From: Verrucomicrobiota bacterium
GTDB lineage: Bacteria > Verrucomicrobiota > Verrucomicrobiia > Opitutales > Opitutaceae
DNA length: 25,293 bases
Direction: 5' to 3'
Assembly (NCBI GenBank): GCA_023426435.1
Contig: JAFAAS010000140.1
Coordinates: forward strand, 1-25,293
A program made the position numbers and the translations under genes. Below are positions 22,567-25,293 of the stretch, in pieces. A model generated the notes under the pieces. It saw only the letters and a program-made list of their open reading frames with translations. It was not told the origin of the DNA and searched no databases. How positions within the stretch are numbered: position 1 is the stretch's first letter; each line of letters opens with the position of its first letter.

Positions 22567-23706
22567 ATGAAAACCTTTCCCGTGCGGTGGTCTCCGCACG
22601 ACGGTTGGTCTCCGCCTCGCTCTTCCTGGCCCGCGTCCGCCGATCTCGTGCTCTATTTCGGCGCGAGACAGGTGCTCGCAAACGCCGACGGCCCGCGCGC
22701 CGAGCTCATCGCCCATTTCTCCTCCGCCCTCTGCGCCGGCTGCAGCACCGCGGGCGAAATCCTCGGCAACAACGTTTCCGACGACGGCCTCGGCGCCGTC
22801 TGCATCTCTTTCCAACACACCACCATTCGCGCCGAAACCATTTCCGTCCGCTCTCCTTCCGAAAGCTTCGAAGCCGCCGCAGAACTCAGCCGCCGGCTCG
22901 CCTCGCCCACACTCCGTCACATTCTCGTTCTCAGCGACGGCCTCCTCGTCAACGGCACTCTCCTCACCTCCGGTTTTCGCACCGGCCTTCCGTCCGATGT
23001 TCATGTCACCGGCGGCCTCGCCGGCGATGGCAACATCTTCCGCCACACGTTGGTCGGACTCGGCCCCGCGCTCGATTCCGGCAGCATCGTCGCCATCGGC
23101 TTCTATGGCGATCGCCTCCGCGTCGCCCACGGCTCCGCCGGCGGCTGGGAACCGTTCGGCCCCAAACGTCTCGTCACTCACTCCGCCGGAAACGTCCTCT
23201 ACACGCTCGACGACCAGCCCGCGCTCGCCCTCTACAAACGCTACCTCGGCGAACGCGCCTCCGGCCTTCCCGCCACCGGCCTCCTTTTTCCACTTCATCT
23301 TCTCGCCAGCCGCGACGCCGAACACGGCCTGGTCCGCACCATCCTCGCCGTCGACGATGCCGAACAATCGCTCACGTTCGCCGGCGACATCCCCCAAGGC
23401 CATTACGTTCGCCTCATGAAAGCCGGCTGCGACGCCCTCGTCGTCGGCGCCGAAGCCGCCGCTCGCGCCGCCGCGCTCGACACCTCCGCCGAACGTTTCG
23501 CCGTGCTCGTCAGTTGCGTCGGCCGCCGCCTCGTCATGGGCCAACGCGTCGAGGAAGAGATCGAAGCCGTCCTCGCCCAACTCGGTCCCGGCCTCACCGC
23601 CGCCGGATTCTACTCCTACGGCGAGATTTGCCCGAGCGGACTGCTGCACAGTTGCGATCTTCACAACCAAACCATGACCCTTACCGTCTTCGCGGAAGAA
23701 TCGTAA
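22567..23706 (+). CDS. FIST-domain sensor protein
   Basis: 379 aa, no signal peptide. The FIST_N part (about 25-220) has LVLYFGARQVLA, HFSSALCAGCSTAGEILGNNVSDDGLGAVCISF, ILVLSDGLLVNGTLL and GGLAGDGNIF. The FIST_C part (about 225-370) has LYKRYLGE, ALVVGAEAAARAA and the closing AAGFYSYGEICPSG ... LHNQTMTLTVF, a signature of the family. FIST domains are thought to bind small ligands, perhaps amino acids, and to feed two-component or cyclic-nucleotide signalling; the ligand is unknown. A hybrid histidine-kinase gene starts 4 nt after the stop, so the pair is almost certainly co-translated. It begins 12 nt after the AlkX gene, so all three may share a transcript. Confidence 0.9.
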   Translation: MKTFPVRWSPHDGWSPPRSSWPASADLVLYFGARQVLANADGPRAELIAHFSSALCAGCSTAGEILGNNVSDDGLGAVCISFQHTTIRAETISVRSPSESFEAAAELSRRLASPTLRHILVLSDGLLVNGTLLTSGFRTGLPSDVHVTGGLAGDGNIFRHTLVGLGPALDSGSIVAIGFYGDRLRVAHGSAGGWEPFGPKRLVTHSAGNVLYTLDDQPALALYKRYLGERASGLPATGLLFPLHLLASRDAEHGLVRTILAVDDAEQSLTFAGDIPQGHYVRLMKAGCDALVVGAEAAARAAALDTSAERFAVLVSCVGRRLVMGQRVEEEIEAVLAQLGPGLTAAGFYSYGEICPSGLLHSCDLHNQTMTLTVFAEES

Positions 23707-23710
23707 GCCC

Positions 23711-25293
23711 GTGAATCCGCTTCTCGCCCGCCAGCTTCGCAAATACCTCCCGGATCTCGATCCAACCCAACCACCCTGGCGCGATTTCCTGTCCGCCGTC
23801 GACCGCGCCTACACCGATCTCGAACAGGACCGCACGTTTCTCGAACACACCCTCGAGGTCACCTCCTCCGAGCTCACCGAAGCCAACGAAAAACTCCGCC
23901 GCGAAACCGAGACCCAACTCGCCTCGCTCAGCCGCTACTACCAGCAAACGCTCGAGCTCCAGCAGGGCATGATCGTCTGCGTGCGCCGCACCGAGCGCGG
24001 TTTCATTCACACACTCTGCCGCGGCCAGCTGCTCGCACGCCTCGGCTTCGCACCCGAGGACATCGAGGGCCGCTTCATCGAGGACGTCGCCCCGCCGCCT
24101 CAATCCGAAATCCTCAACGCCGCCTTCGAACGCGCATGGAACGGCGAAACGCTTTCGTTCGCCTTCACCACTCACCACGGGGTCGAGGTGCTCATCGTCA
24201 TGCGCCCGCGCCGCGAGCGCGACCAGGTCCAGGAGGTCATCGCCGCCTGCCTCGAAATCACCGCCCTCAAACAGGCCGAGCACGAGCTCCGCGCCGCCAA
24301 GGAACGCGCCGAAGCCGCCGATCGCGCCAAGAGCGAATTTCTCGCGGTCATTTCCCACGAGATCCGCACGCCGCTCAACGCCGTCCTGGGCTTCGCCTCC
24401 CTTCTCCAACAAAGCCCGCTCAACGAGGAACAACAAAACTGGCTCGCCACCATCGGCACCAGCGGCGAATCGCTCCTCGCGCTCATCAACGACATTCTCG
24501 ACTTCTCCAAAATCGAAGCCGGCCACCTCGAGCTGCACTCCGAACCCGTCGCACTCGTCGCCCTCCTCGATCAACTGGGCAGCATGTTCCGACCGCGCGC
24601 CCAACAAAAAGGCGTCGCCCTCGAAATCTCCGCCCCACCCGATCTTCCCCAAGTCATCGTCACCGACCCGCAGCGGCTCACCCAAGTCCTCACCAACCTC
24701 CTCGCCAACGCCGTCAAATTCACCCCGCAGGGTTCGATCCGCATCGAAGCCTGCGCCCTTCCGCCCGAACCCGACCGCTCCGATCGCGAAATCTACTTCG
24801 CCATCCGCGACACCGGCATCGGCATCCCCCCAGATCGCCGCGATCGGCTCTTCAAACCTTTCAGCCAGGTCGACTCCTCCACCACGCGAAACTACGGCGG
24901 CACCGGCCTCGGACTCGCGATCTGCGACCGCCTCGTCCGTCTGCTCGGCGGCGACATCGCCGTCGACAGCACGCCAGGCCAGGGCTCCACGTTCGCCTTC
25001 ACGATCCGCGCACGCATCCCCGAAACCTTTTCCACCCTCTTCGAATCGCCCCCTTCGGAAAATCCTGCGCCCGCCGCCCCGAGTGGCTCACCGTCGCTGC
25101 GCATCCTCGTCGCCGAGGATCAGCCCCACAACCGCCAGCTGATCCAACACGTTCTCGAAAACCGCGGCTACCGCCCGCACATCGTCGACAACGGACGCGC
25201 CGCCCTCGAAGCCGCTCTCGCCCAACCTTACGATCTCGTCCTGCTCGACCTGCGGATGCCCGAAATGGACGGCTACACCGCCGCGCGAGCCAT
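23711..25293 (+). CDS. hybrid sensor histidine kinase (3' end beyond the window)
   Basis: At least 527 codons from GTG 23711; the frame is open to the window end. A coiled coil lies at about 35-80 (LEQDRTFLEHTLEVTSSELTEANEKL). A PAS-like domain covers about 85-185 (LLARLGFAPEDIEGRFIEDV). The dimerisation/phosphoacceptor helix has FLAVISHEIRTPLN with His216. The ATPase has LTNLLANAVKFTPQG, DTGIGIP, FKPFSQVD and GGTGLGLAI. A receiver domain begins near 460 (RILVAEDQPHNRQL) with its phosphoacceptor Asp513 (LLDLRMPEMDGY), then the window cuts. No membrane segment is seen, so it is cytoplasmic and likely receives input from the FIST protein encoded 4 nt upstream. Whether a further receiver or Hpt domain follows is not visible. 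Confidence 0.9.
   Translation, partial: MNPLLARQLRKYLPDLDPTQPPWRDFLSAVDRAYTDLEQDRTFLEHTLEVTSSELTEANEKLRRETETQLASLSRYYQQTLELQQGMIVCVRRTERGFIHTLCRGQLLARLGFAPEDIEGRFIEDVAPPPQSEILNAAFERAWNGETLSFAFTTHHGVEVLIVMRPRRERDQVQEVIAACLEITALKQAEHELRAAKERAEAADRAKSEFLAVISHEIRTPLNAVLGFASLLQQSPLNEEQQNWLATIGTSGESLLALINDILDFSKIEAGHLELHSEPVALVALLDQLGSMFRPRAQQKGVALEISAPPDLPQVIVTDPQRLTQVLTNLLANAVKFTPQGSIRIEACALPPEPDRSDREIYFAIRDTGIGIPPDRRDRLFKPFSQVDSSTTRNYGGTGLGLAICDRLVRLLGGDIAVDSTPGQGSTFAFTIRARIPETFSTLFESPPSENPAPAAPSGSPSLRILVAEDQPHNRQLIQHVLENRGYRPHIVDNGRAALEAALAQPYDLVLLDLRMPEMDGYTAARA

Noticed and set aside
22471..23742. Long minus-strand frame opposite the FIST gene
   Set aside because: Gly/Ala/Glu-rich antisense shadow; the plus-strand frame has full FIST_N and FIST_C motifs.

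Overview
This is a GC-rich chromosomal window that most resembles a Verrucomicrobiota member of the Opitutaceae type. The basis is the mix of families: a TonB-dependent receptor whose mature N-terminus reads VQLSAMVVTGSN, a Tat-exported glycosidase-like protein, a PQQ sugar/alcohol dehydrogenase with an inserted haem domain, a FIST sensor with a hybrid kinase, and an AlkX/YcaQ-type glycosylase. Many starts lack a clear Shine-Dalgarno sequence. The + strand is C-rich over G in genes of both orientations, so the skew comes from replication and not from coding; it also explains the many long spurious reading frames. The lineage is inference from families and style only.

Layout. 1-2594: the last codons of an upstream gene; an exported alpha/beta-hydrolase fused to a 2-keto-4-pentenoate-hydratase-like domain (47-1762); two small membrane proteins whose genes converge and overlap by 10 nt. 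2656-8241 (minus strand): a likely carbohydrate locus of a second secreted esterase, a PQQ dehydrogenase with a CxxCH motif and a Tat-exported GHL6/GH42-like protein, with short repeats and a palindrome around the PQQ gene. 8281-9504: a BON lipoprotein and a divergent single-domain response regulator, each ended by a good terminator. 9535-11303: a zinc alcohol/formaldehyde dehydrogenase translationally coupled to an SRPBCC protein. 11383-15065: a TonB-dependent receptor preceded by a secreted protein with a possible Cys-His-Asp site. 15171-18173: an AlgZ/AlgR-like (LytS/LytTR) two-component pair behind an FAD oxidoreductase, with four boxes resembling the AlgR site in front of the kinase gene. 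18427-20150: a His-rich membrane-anchored protein, tRNA-Ser(CGA) and an inositol-monophosphatase-family protein. 20490-25293: an orphan ECF sigma factor, an AlkX-type DNA glycosylase, a FIST sensor protein and a hybrid histidine kinase that runs off the window.

How the genes may work together. The esterases, glycosidase and PQQ dehydrogenase fit extracytoplasmic deacetylation, cleavage and oxidation of a sugar or glycoside, with the TonB receptor as a possible importer; the substrate cannot be read from sequence. Signalling genes are dense: two kinases, two response regulators, a FIST sensor and an ECF sigma factor. The observations most worth following are the esterase-hydratase fusion, the four phased LytTR-type boxes, the Cys-His-Asp secreted protein and the repeat-derived insertion inside the AlkX gene. 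I saw no CRISPR array, insertion sequence, phage gene or rRNA.
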